From positions 20,149,832 to 20,213,831 of the forward strand of contig NC_092649.1 of NCBI RefSeq assembly GCF_032118995.1: a stretch of 64,000 nucleotides of DNA, given 5' to 3'. Position numbers and translations under genes: made by a program. Position 1 is the stretch's first letter, and every line of letters starts with the position of its first letter. The notes below the pieces were generated by a model. That model was given only the letters and a program-made list of their open reading frames with translations, did no database searches and was not told where the DNA came from. Source of the DNA: Asterias amurensis. Lineage: Eukaryota > Echinodermata > Asteroidea > Forcipulatida > Asteriidae. Positions 54,873 through 64,000 of this stretch are shown piece after piece.

Positions 54873-55242
54873 CTTTAACAAATGATACTCCTACACTGTG
54901 ATGATGAACTGATATCACACATCAATGAACACTGTAAACAAATAAGGAGGACGATAAAAGCAAGAATACGGATTTTAAAAACAATAAATATTCTGGTATT
55001 TTGATTTTCCAAGAACTTATTAAAAAGTGAGGATTGTGCAAGTCTCGCATTGGGACCCTTTGGTAATAAACACACTGCAATTGTTATATGAAAGCCCACA
55101 TGTTTTAAAGATGGTAAAAACCACTTTTAACCCTGCCTTTAAAACACTTACATGCAGCGTTGACAGTTTCATAAAATATAACATAACACAAATTGTATTA
55201 TTATTTGACTCCAGACTTCAGAAAATCATACATTCATCTTAA

Positions 55243-55550
55243 AGGAACACATTGCCTTGGATTGGCCGAGTTTGTCAATAAAAAGTGTTTTTAACCGTTT
55301 GTTATAAAATGCATGGTTAGAAAGATGTTTTAAAAGTAAGATACAATGATCCACACAAACATGCTTTGAAATTGCACGGTTTTCCTTTTACCTTGTCGAC
55401 TAGGAAAACCACGCAATTTTGAGGCAAGTTTGTGTGGATCATTGTATTCTAGTTTTAAAACGTCTTTCCAACCATAAATGCATTTTATGAAAAAACAGTT
55501 ACAAACGCTTTTTATAGACCAACTTGTCAGATCCAAGGCAACATGTTCCT
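55243..55550. mobile_element. hairpin MITE family B, copy 4
   Basis: TTAA at 55239-55242 and 55551-55554. The centre is deleted to GTCGACTAGGAAAACC, leaving a shorter hairpin. Confidence 0.85.
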
Positions 55551-56250
55551 TTAAAGCCTAGCATCATAAAACTGTCCAAAATGTATTGATTTATTTCAAA
55601 ATAACTTGTTGATCATAATTCACACTTGATACAGACCCTTAAATCTTAACACTCTCGCATCTTCTGTTGCAGAGGTAGGCTTCATCAGACATGTATGCAG
55701 CTATCCTAAATAAAAACATAACAAATAAAATGTTCATTATGAAAGGAGTGTGGTTTTCCCCCCCTCAATTGCAGCAGCGAATTTATAATGATTTAACCAT
55801 AAAAGGGTGCAAACAACACAAAATGTATAACACTCATACTGTATCAATCACTCACTGCTGTGACACTCAAGGCGCTTCAAAACCACGTATTCGTGCAGGT
55901 AAATGAAGCTATAATTAAGTATGTGAGACCGATTCCCACGCATCTAACGTGTAGTCTTAACAAGCATGTCAGTTGAGAATGTCACAACAGAGGTGTCGTC
56001 AATTTCCATTTTATTTGCACAAATAATGTCATCCTAGGATAACAATTCTTAACAAAAGAAGGACACAAGGAAAATGTTTGCTCAATTTAGATAAAAATAA
56101 TTGTTTTTATTTTTCTTCATTTTGTTCGCTACATGTGGGCTACATAGCATGTACATGTTAGCCCAGGTTGGACCCCTCCGTTGCAGGCAACGCGACAGAG
56201 TCCAGGGTATACAATGTAGGCCTGAAGGTTCCGTACCATTGCGAAAAGCA
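55551..56250. other. nothing recognised
   Basis: AT-rich, no supported feature. The same holds for 56620-57315. Confidence 0.4.
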
Positions 56251-56258
56251 ACATTTAA

Positions 56259-56611
56259 AGGAACACGTTGCCTTGGATCGGTCGAGTTGGTCTTTGAAAA
56301 GCGTTCGTTATAATATGCATATGGGTAGAAAGATGCTGTAAAAGTAGAATACAATGACCCACACAAACATGCCTCGAAATTGCACGGTTTTTCTTTTACC
56401 TCGTCGACTAACACGGTCGGCCATTTATGGGAGTCAAATTTTTGACTCCCATAAATGGCCGACCGTGTTTGTTCGCACAGTAAAGAGAAAACCACGCAAT
56501 TTCGAGGCAAACTTGTGTGGATCATTGTATTCTACTTTTAAATTATCTTTCTACCCATATGCATTTCATAACATTTCATATGCATTTTCCGATCCAAGGC
56601 AACGTGTTCCT
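56259..56611. mobile_element. hairpin MITE family B, copy 5
   Basis: TTAA at 56255-56258 and 56612-56615. Central GGGAGTCAAATTTTTGACTCCC. A deletion near the right end. Confidence 0.85.
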
Positions 56612-58134
56612 TTAAAAAAAATTGCAACATTTGCAACATTTAAAAAAACTCTACTTTTACTCACATGTTCCTTTTAGTCGGAAAAACTCCAAGACGGCTT
56701 TTTTCTAATTGTTGAATTTTCTCCTTTGGTGCTAATATTTTGTGAAAAGAAAATTGAAATTGACATTTCCCCGGAACTTCCGTGTATACACTTTCTTGCA
56801 CTTATCACTGGTGGTCTACTATTTGAAGCCAAATCGCAGTCAACTCGCGTCAACCAACCAATAAGCAGATGGATTAGTCAGCAAGCAACTTACACAAGCG
56901 CCGAACATAGTATACTATGCGGAATAAAGCATTGATTTCTTGTGCCAAGACTATTCCACATTCTGGAAAGCACCCTCTGTTGTCCGTACAGTGTATGTAC
57001 AAGCCCTATGAAAAAGCAAGATGGCGACAGACGGCTTTGCTGCTTATAAATATATTTCTTTCACAAGAAAATAAACCCCTCAATTTCTGTAACTGAATTT
57101 TAACCAGAAACTTAAAAAGGTTCTACATATTTGAGCTGTAATACTTTAAAGTTTTAGTCTGACTGTTACAACAAATGAATGCCCCAAAATGACAAAAATA
57201 GGCAAGGAATTACCTTAAAAACTGCCTTTTTGAAAACTAAAATTAAAAAAAAGGAGTACATAGTGCCCCAGTTACTGGGTCTAGCAATTATCTTACTTAA
57301 TTTATAAAATTATAGGAATTCCTAGTAGGCGATGGGTGCAAAATACTGTAACAATTGCTCAGAAAATGATAAAAGCATGAAACTTGACACAAGTATTTTT
57401 CAACCCATACTGATTATTTTTAGGGGTGGAGCCATTGAAAAATGCATTTTCCTTAGCAACGGTTGCTAGGTAACTCATTTACCCTAGCAACAGCACTTTT
57501 AAGCCTCCCTAGTGCACCCGGATGGCCTCGTCCCATGTTCCAGAACATCATAACTATCAGTGGACATGTTTCAAAGACAGTCAGTGTCATCAGGAAACAA
57601 CACAATACTGTAAGTGTCACCAGAAAACAAAAGAAACAATTGTTTTGTTGCTAGGGAATGGATAAACAGAACAAATAGTCTATCCACTGTTTGTTAGAAT
57701 GTTTGTTCTATTTCACATTGCCTCTTGTCTATAGAAGAGAATAATTAATGGGTAAAATAAATTTCAAGGTTGTCATAATTGTTATACAAAACAATTTTTT
57801 TAAATATTTAGTTGCTTAGTAACGTGTTTACCATAGCAACCATCCGAGTACACATAGAAGACTGCCTGTGAACACAGGTTTCACTTTCACTGAACTCATT
57901 TATTCTAATACTGAAAAGAACTGTTTACCTTATACGTGTACCAGGAGAGCAATGGTATTTTACACCTTAAGCCTAAATGGAATCCAAACATTGTTGCTAC
58001 GTACTAAATCAAAGGTATCAAAAAGAAACTAGCAACTGACAATGTTGTCACTGCTTGTGCATTAAACAATGCATTGATAATAAATAACACTAAACAGTGA
58101 AATTGAGGGTATAACGGTGTGTGTATATGTAGCC

Positions 58135-58480
58135 TTTTGGCCCTTTCACACTGTATGTATATCTTATCCCTGTGTGAAACAGCCCCAGAGGATGCCCCGG
58201 GACTTGTTTTACCCTGCGATGACCCCATCTCACTTTCACTCTGTGTATTCCATGTGGTTCCGGTTGCATGTTTAAAGAGTACCCCAGGATTTTACGGCTT
58301 ATCCCTGCTCCAGAGCAGTTGGAGCAGGGGTGGCTTTTCACCAAGGTTTGCCCATTTGCAGCGGTAGACAGACTAGGGCAGACTGAGGAATAAGCAACCA
58401 TAGTGTGAAAAGGCCGGCCGTTAATCCCTGGGGGCAATTGCAAACCCCGGTGAACAGAGTAGTGTGAAAAGGGCTTGGCT
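58135..58480. repeat. inverted-end repeat inside the element
   Basis: CCCTTTCACACTGTATG near 58140 and CAGAGTAGTGTGAAAAGGGC near 58455 face each other, with related GTGTGAAA copies between. Probably a small nested hairpin element. Confidence 0.4.
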
Positions 58481-60105
58481 CCGAAACGAATCGGTGTGGT
58501 CTCGACCAGCAAAGTAAAGCTCAATTGGGTAGAAAGTATCCAAGTTTCCAATATGTTGATCGGTGATGCTTTGGAGTTGTCTGCTGGCTGGATTCGTTTG
58601 CGCTGGTGTGTATCAGTATGGTGGTCAGCTGCTGCTGCAAATATCATTGATGAAGACAATGAAGTGTTTTGGAACTATTTTGCAAACAATGATCTTGACT
58701 TCCAGTCGATGAGATGATCTTCTTGTGAATGCTAGATGGTTGCTTATTTTGTTCAGGTGTCCCAGTATGCCATGTGATTGATGCTCATTGATTCTAGATA
58801 TGTAGATATGTGACCAGCCTCCCCGGTGCATACTTTCCCATATAGGCAGTGAGTGCAGTAAAAAACAGTCTTGTCTTGGGTGTCTTGCTTTTATTTGAGT
58901 GTATGAAGTGCTGCATGAATCAAGTTGGGGAATGTGTGGAAAGTCTTGACTTAAGCTTGACTGAAGATCACGTTGGAGCTTGCGTGATGGTCATTCTGGT
59001 GGGAGGCTTGTCTGATGTGCAAAGATCTTGGTTCTCGATCGTTCAAGCTCTTCCATGAACAAATTCACCAGGGGACCGTGGATAGAGGGATCTCGTAGCC
59101 GTCCCATAGGTTTGCTCGTACAACCGGTCCCTCAATTGGAAGCTTGGTGAAAAAAAAAACGCAGGTGATGAACATATCAGTGACTTCTTGAAGAGTGAGG
59201 CTTGTACGGTCAGTCATTGTCGGATCAGCTTGAAGTGTTGTTTGGCGATTATGTGCTTCTCTCGTATGTTGGTGAAGAGAGAGACTTCCTCAAAACTGAC
59301 AAGAATGTCGGGTTGACTGAGTTGAGTGTCCTTATGGTGTTGACGATCTGCCAGTTGGTGATATGGTGATGTGTGAGGCCCACAAAGGGTGAGACTTGAG
59401 ACGTCTGATGTTGGTGAGACGTTGGTGAGACAGCTGGCTGTGTTGTAGGTTGGTGAACCCCCTCCCTGGATGCAACGTTGGGGCAGAGAGAAACATCAGC
59501 ATTGTGTATCTTGAGTTGACCGAAGAAACGAGGGCAGGAGGACAGTACTTTGGTGTGTCTTTGGCTTGGGACTAGAAGTGAGCAGGGAGCTGGTTGAGGG
59601 ATATGCAACATACATGCTTGCTAAGAGAGAATGCACTTTTGGGAAGACTGACCTGTGCCCCTGCGTTACAAGACCTTCAATGGAGCTCCGACATCCTCCT
59701 GTGTCAATTCAATTATTGGGCAGCATCAGTGTTGGTTCCTATCAAGATTACACATATCTCCTATTGGTGGACTGACAATAGGTGCACTGGTTAAGAGTCG
59801 TACAACTCAAAGTCAGCCGTACACAATGAACGAACCAACACAAGTAGTTTCAGTTCAAGACATGTGGGCTTGTTGGGCATGTTGGGTACAGGAGACATAG
59901 GATACCTTCAAGATTGATTCCACAATGTCAGGGGCTGCCACGTCTGCCTCTCGGAGAGTTTCCCACCAACCACTATCTTCAAATCAATGACCAAAGACTT
60001 TGTTAAAAGTCATCTGTTGACGTCCCCAAGACGTAGGACAAACTACATGTAGTTCTAACCACACAGCCTCTTTATAGACAATGTACTGCTCTCATCTTGA
60101 CAAAC

Positions 60106-60417
60106 GGGGCTGATAAACAGTTATAACTGGAATCTGGCTTAGGGTTGACATGTTGTATGCACGGCTGCTTGAATAGCTTCAAAGCAGTGACCCGTCATTG
60201 AGGGGTGTGGTCACCTAAGCAAAAAGGGGCGGCATAGTGTCGATGGATGATGTCTGCTATTAGGGGCTGATAAACAGTTATAAGAATCTGGCTTAGGGTT
60301 GACACGTTGTATGCACGGCTGGGTGAATAACTTCAAAGCAGTGACCCGTCATTGTGGGGTGTGGTCACCTAAGCAAAAAGGGGCGGCATAGTGTCGATGG
60401 ATGATGTCTGCTATTAG
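60106..60417. repeat. 157-bp tandem duplication
   Basis: GGGGCTGATAAACAGTTATA to GATGATGTCTGCTATTAG occurs twice in a row with few differences. Confidence 0.85.
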
Positions 60418-61049
60418 ACTGGCGTGTTGATACCAACATGTACATATTGCTTAGTAAAGTAAGCAATCTATATTAACATTTTTGAGTGAAGTAAGCATCT
60501 AAGGATTTTTTTTTTAATATTTAAAATGCTTATTGCATAATAATCGTTGTAAAAAATAGTATGTATAGACATCCTATGTACTGGTTGCTAAGGAAAATGT
60601 GTTGCCTAGCAACCATGTTAAGCCTTCTGTATTGAACTTGTCAATCGCTCAAGATTGATATTAAAATGAAATATTTAAGTTACATTTGTCTGTGGGCAGT
60701 TTTTGTGCCGGTTGCTATGGAAAACTTAGTTGCTGTGGGTAATATGTTGCCTAGCAACCATGTTAAGCCTATTGTATTTGCCATTTGCTCCAGATTGATG
60801 TTAACATGATGGGTAAAGATAAACATGCATAAAAAGTTTAAATTTGTATTTTCAAATTGCCTGTGGGCATGTTTTGTGTTAGTTGCTATGGGAAATATGT
60901 AACATAGCAACCGTTGCTATGCTGGATACAATTCTCGGTGGCTCCACCCCTGAAAAGGTTGAGAATGTTGTTATGATCATTTGTGCCAAGTTTCATGCTT
61001 TTATCACCTTCTGGGCAATTTTTTCACCAATCGCCTAGACTATAGGCCT

Positions 61050-61340
61050 ATATCATGTTTCAATGAACAAAAAGGGAAACTTTCCGCATGGCGCCACCAC
61101 TTTCTCACTCATTTTTACAAAAAGGGATAGGCCTATCTCCATTAATAAGGTAAATTAGAGGATAACTTTCCGTATGGCGCCACCACCTTTTCACTCATTT
61201 TTACAAAAAAGGATATATCAATCAGGTAAATTAGATACTATATTTTTTTATTTCGAATGAAAAAGTGGTGGCGCCATACGGAAACTTTTCCAAATTAGAT
61301 ACTACTATTATTTTTTTTCGAATGAAAAAGTCAAACAAAA
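61050..61340. repeat. direct and inverted copies of a short motif
   Basis: AACTTTCCGCATGGCGCCACC (61078) and AACTTTCCGTATGGCGCCACC (61164) are direct copies; GGTGGCGCCATACGGAAAC (61268) is inverted. A related piece, ACTTTCCGTATCCTGCCACC, is at 62838. Confidence 0.7.
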
Positions 61341-62780
61341 AAGTCAGGTGGCAGGATAAAACAAGTTTTCACAATTAAAAGTATCACTCAGTCAGACTCT
61401 CGCCCCCCTCTTTTCAGCATGTTCAGATAGTTAGTAGGTCTACTAAAATTTTAAAAAGCAGAAAATAAAAAGTAAATTTAAAACAAAATAAGATAAATTA
61501 AACGCAGAAATAATTTTACAAATTGAATTAAAATAAATATAAGACCTTCACACTAGTCTTATATTTATGTGTGAATCCGGGATGATTAAGGAGCACCGCT
61601 CATAGTCTTCACACCATTCACCCACCACCTGCACTATTATATAGTTATATTTTATGATTCAGAATCAGAGGAACATAAATAAAAAGAGCAGCCCGAGCCT
61701 AAAATATATCCCCCAAAATCTTCAATTTCTTTGAGTAAAAATCCTTAATAACACAATCATCTCAATCACGAATAATTAAGTTACTCACAATCACACTTTT
61801 GTAGGTAGTTGTGTCTCTTGAATACAGTAAAATCTTGAAGTTGTTCGAGAAAAAGGGCGACGTAATGTAAATCTGTCTACACTGTCATGTTTTGTAGGTC
61901 TTTAAAAATGGCGGTACACACATGTGCTTTGTGTCACGTGATTATGTCACGACAATCTCATTCGCTGCTTGTATACTTTCTTATTTTGACCGTAGACAGT
62001 TTTTAAAATTTCTTATGATACAAAAAATAGCCAAAACATATAAGGTATCACATAAATTTCACTTGAATATTAAAATGTTTGTGAGGCTGGGGAAGGTGGG
62101 GGAGGGAGCGGGGCGGAACTCGACCATTAGCAGTGGCATGCATAATGAGTTCTGGATGGACTTACCAAGTCTAGTTTTTACCTGTCTGCACGGGTACGAT
62201 CGAGAGGGTGCGGAGTGCGGATGATACCGCGCGAGAAGGGAACGTGGGTGTACACAAACACATGAGAATGCTCGAATATCCAATTAGTAATAAGTACCAA
62301 GTTTCGCGCACTCTCTGGATTTGGGTCATTTAGCCCAGGGTTTCACTTTTTATCTCGACGTTTTTGATTATGTTTTTCAGCTCAGGTGAGTGGATTATTG
62401 TGATCAACGTTTGATGATTACTTAACGATGTCAAATATGTACTTTCGCTTGATTTTACTGATTTCGATTGTGTGTAAATAACCATTAAATTTTGGCAAAA
62501 TTGTTTGATAATGTAAAAAATGGAATCTGTTTCTATGGACGCGTTGTGTGTCAAAAAACCGCGCGCTCTACACGAATTTACGATCTTGCCTTTTGCATCA
62601 AGACAGAGACATGAAAAGGACTGAGGAGACGGGTCCTAATTCTGTCAGCAGCACACACGTGCATCACTAAACACCATGGCTGCTGACGATTGTGAAAGTG
62701 TCACAGCTCAAGTGCTTTGATTGGTGATTCTTCAATCATGAATCATAAAATTACACACACACGCGAGTGGCAGAGATTGC
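61341..62780. other. upstream region of the NEK-like gene, nothing firm
   Basis: More CpG than its surroundings near 62100-62320 and 62545-62580, which could mark a promoter region, but I see no clear TATA, initiator or first exon. An ATGGC at 62676 opens only a short frame. Confidence 0.25.
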
Positions 62781-62804
62781 TATCATCATCATCATCATCA
62801 TCAT
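62781..62804. repeat. (ATC)n microsatellite
   Basis: About eight ATC units. Confidence 0.9.
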
Positions 62805-63068
62805 GGGGGGATCATGATGGCTATTTTGCTGGGGATAACTTTCCGTATCCTGCCACCACTTTTCCTCCCCCATTTTTACATTTTAAGTTTAACATATTTG
62901 TATTGATTGTAGGCCTAATTATGTTCCCTGAGCTGCTGATAGTTGTTTATGGCAACCGGCTCGATGGACTAGTTAGTTTGTACATGGTTAGTTGGACATC
63001 TGGATTCTGGTCAATCAATGCAAGCAAAGGTCATAGGTCATACTCAGCCTCAGTACTTTCCCAGAGTT

Positions 63069-63216
63069 CTCTGAAATTAAAACCACCACATGCAAATCAC
63101 CTGGGTATGTGGGTTTGGATTCGTGAGTCATCATATTCATAGGTTCGAATCCCAACCCAAGTGATTTGCCTGTGGCGGTTTTTATTTCAGAGAACTCTGG
63201 GGAAAGTACTAACTAA
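63069..63216. repeat. palindromic tRNA-like hairpin element
   Basis: AGTTCTCTGAAATTAAAACC and CAAATCACCTGGGT on the left; AACCCAAGTGATTTGCC and TTTTATTTCAGAGAACTCTG on the right, with box B GGTTCGAATCCCAACC within the loop-proximal side. Confidence 0.7.
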
Positions 63217-63470
63217 GTATACCATGCTTAAATACTTGTCAGTCAGCATGGTCAGTGTAAATGAAGGCTACAATATAATTAAGGGTAAAAACTAATTGTC
63301 CCACAGTCATGACGGTGTTCACAACGGCTTCCTTTATGGCTATTGTACATTTTACATCTATTGACTATTGGCATGAAATGACACATCTAAATATTTTGCT
63401 GTTGAGTGCTGATCTTTTTTCTCTTTTTCACTATTTAGTGTCTTACTTAGTGATGTATTGATTAGCCAGG

Positions 63471-63563
63471 ATGTCTCTGGATCACTATGAGATATTGAAG
63501 GTGGTAGGAAAGGGTAGCTATGGAGAGGTATGGCTGGCAAAACACCGGAAAGATCGAAAACAG
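63471..63563 (+). CDS. NEK4: NEK-family protein kinase, first coding exon
   Basis: 31 codons from ATG to a consensus donor (CAG|GTAAGA): MSLDHYEILKVVGKGSYGEV then WLAKHRKDRKQ. It contains the glycine-rich ATP-binding loop GKGSYG (residues 13-18) and the first two strands of a kinase N-lobe. VVGKGSYGEV and KHR.D.KQ match NEK4 better than NEK1 or NEK3, whose loops read IGEGSFG. NEK kinases phosphorylate Ser/Thr and act in cilia, cell cycle and DNA-damage responses (family knowledge). The exon is preceded by an acceptor-like TTGATTAG, so a non-coding first exon probably lies upstream. The catalytic lysine is in the next exon, beyond the window. Confidence 0.8.
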
Positions 63564-63619
63564 GTAAGAAGGTTTCTCCATTTCTACCCATTTAAAACTT
63601 TACACACAAGTATAACGTG

Positions 63620-63896
63620 CGTTCCCACCAGGGTCCAACTTCATAGTGCTGCTTAGCGGCCGATTTTGTGCTTACTGTGTGGTTTCCATTTCATAGCGCT
63701 GCTAACCGTAAGCACACTAAAAGGCATGCTAACCTTCCTGTGCTTATCGTGCGAAAAACAATTACGTCGAAATGCAAATTCATGGTAAACGGGCAATATG
63801 GCCGCCCAATTTTTATGCAAACCTGTGAAATACGCTTGCGCCTTAGCAAATATTTCTGCTACAGCAAGCAGCGCTATAATATTGGGCCCTGGACTT
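63620..63896. mobile_element. MITE family D in first intron of the NEK gene
   Basis: CCAACTTCATAGTGCTGCTTAG at one end and AGCAGCGCTATAATATTGGGCCC at the other, with GTGCTTA/TAAGCAC interior, as in 16226 and 34216. Confidence 0.7.
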
Positions 63897-64000
63897 AAAA
63901 ATCATTGATATTTGCTCAGTATTTTACAGCTGGTCTGGTAGGTTTACCTGGCAGAGCTTTTCCATTGAACATTTTAGCGGCTCTGTTAAGTTACTGTGGC

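Larger units (their letters stand above)
57321..61040. mobile_element. 3.7-kb inverted-repeat element with X-box-like ends
   Basis: Left end 57321-57490 (GTAGGCGATGGGTGCAAAAT, GATAAAAGCATGAAACTTG, AGGGGTGGAGCCA, AGCAACGGTTGCTA) is matched in inverted orientation at 60880-61040 (TAGCAACCGTTGCTA, TGGCTCCACCCCT, CAAGTTTCATGCTTTTATC, CACCAATCGCCTAGAC). Inner parts of both ends carry several GTTGCTAGG/CCTAGCAAC pairs (57460-57850 and 60590-60920). The interior (58.1-59.9 kb) has no intact gene; one frame (58475-58717, ending FWNYFANNDLDFQSMR) and its complement look faintly protein-like but are unassigned. Confidence 0.65.

Noticed and set aside
58090-58659. 189-codon minus-strand frame
   Set aside because: Covers a repeat with inverted GTGTGAAA ends, with no splice context and low-complexity content. 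No protein family recognised.
59249-59611. 120-codon minus-strand frame
   Set aside because: No motif, lies within the inverted-repeat element, and the composition is not convincing.
57321-61040. Polinton/Maverick or virus-derived element
   Set aside because: Long inverted ends but no polymerase, integrase, capsid or ATPase motif found inside; same conclusion for 14989-31850.
62059-62283. 74-codon minus-strand frame near the possible NEK promoter
   Set aside because: GC-rich composition opens frames by chance, with no splice sites or homology.

Overview
The window is from a repeat-rich animal genome, most likely a marine deuterostome and probably an echinoderm (sea star or relative). Reasons: short exons with GT/AG borders in long introns, a CR1/L2-type LINE, head-to-head tRNA-derived SINEs, and several families of TTAA-flanked hairpin MITEs. 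The taxonomic call is inference. Most of the sequence is intron, intergenic DNA and mobile elements. No prokaryotic or organellar feature was seen.

Layout. (1) 1-14.2 kb, plus strand: the 3' end of an unidentified gene. Exons 2420-2459, 11242-11307, 12262-12365 and 13738-13742 join in phase and end in a stop, followed by an AATAAA at 14161. A further exon-like segment at 6787-6898 brings in a stop. The large intron is filled by about 5.6 kb of a degenerate 41-bp minisatellite. (2) 14,989-31,850: a 16.9-kb inverted-repeat structure. Each arm (5.6 and 5.1 kb) carries, in mirrored order, a unique outer end, a GC-rich minisatellite, a 70-bp tandem repeat, one outward-inverted tRNA-like unit, and an array of 13-14 tRNA-like units with pol III A/B-box-like motifs. 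The spacer holds a 323-bp satellite with a 647-bp higher-order period and an apparently intact 1067-codon LINE. This is the most unusual object in the window. (3) 34-55 kb, minus strand: dispersed exons of a decayed ADAMTS-like gene (thrombospondin type-1 repeats, then a GON domain), with premature stops and frameshifts but largely intact splice sites. Its introns hold a second broken gene (48.3-51.5 kb), a transposon-type gene split by a LINE (40.2-42.2 kb), LINE remnants, and many MITEs and SINEs. A hAT element with a perfect 8-bp target-site duplication sits inside a SINE at 53.6-54.7 kb. (4) 57.3-61.0 kb: another inverted-repeat element, whose ends carry clustered GTTGCTA/TAGCAAC motifs. 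(5) 63,471-63,563, plus strand: the first coding exon of a NEK-family kinase, closest to NEK4, running off the window.

The only coding sequences that look functional are the LINE ORF, the NEK exon and the short exons of the 5' gene. All splice calls are by eye. Repeat boundaries are good to a few bases where a target-site duplication is visible, and to tens of bases elsewhere.
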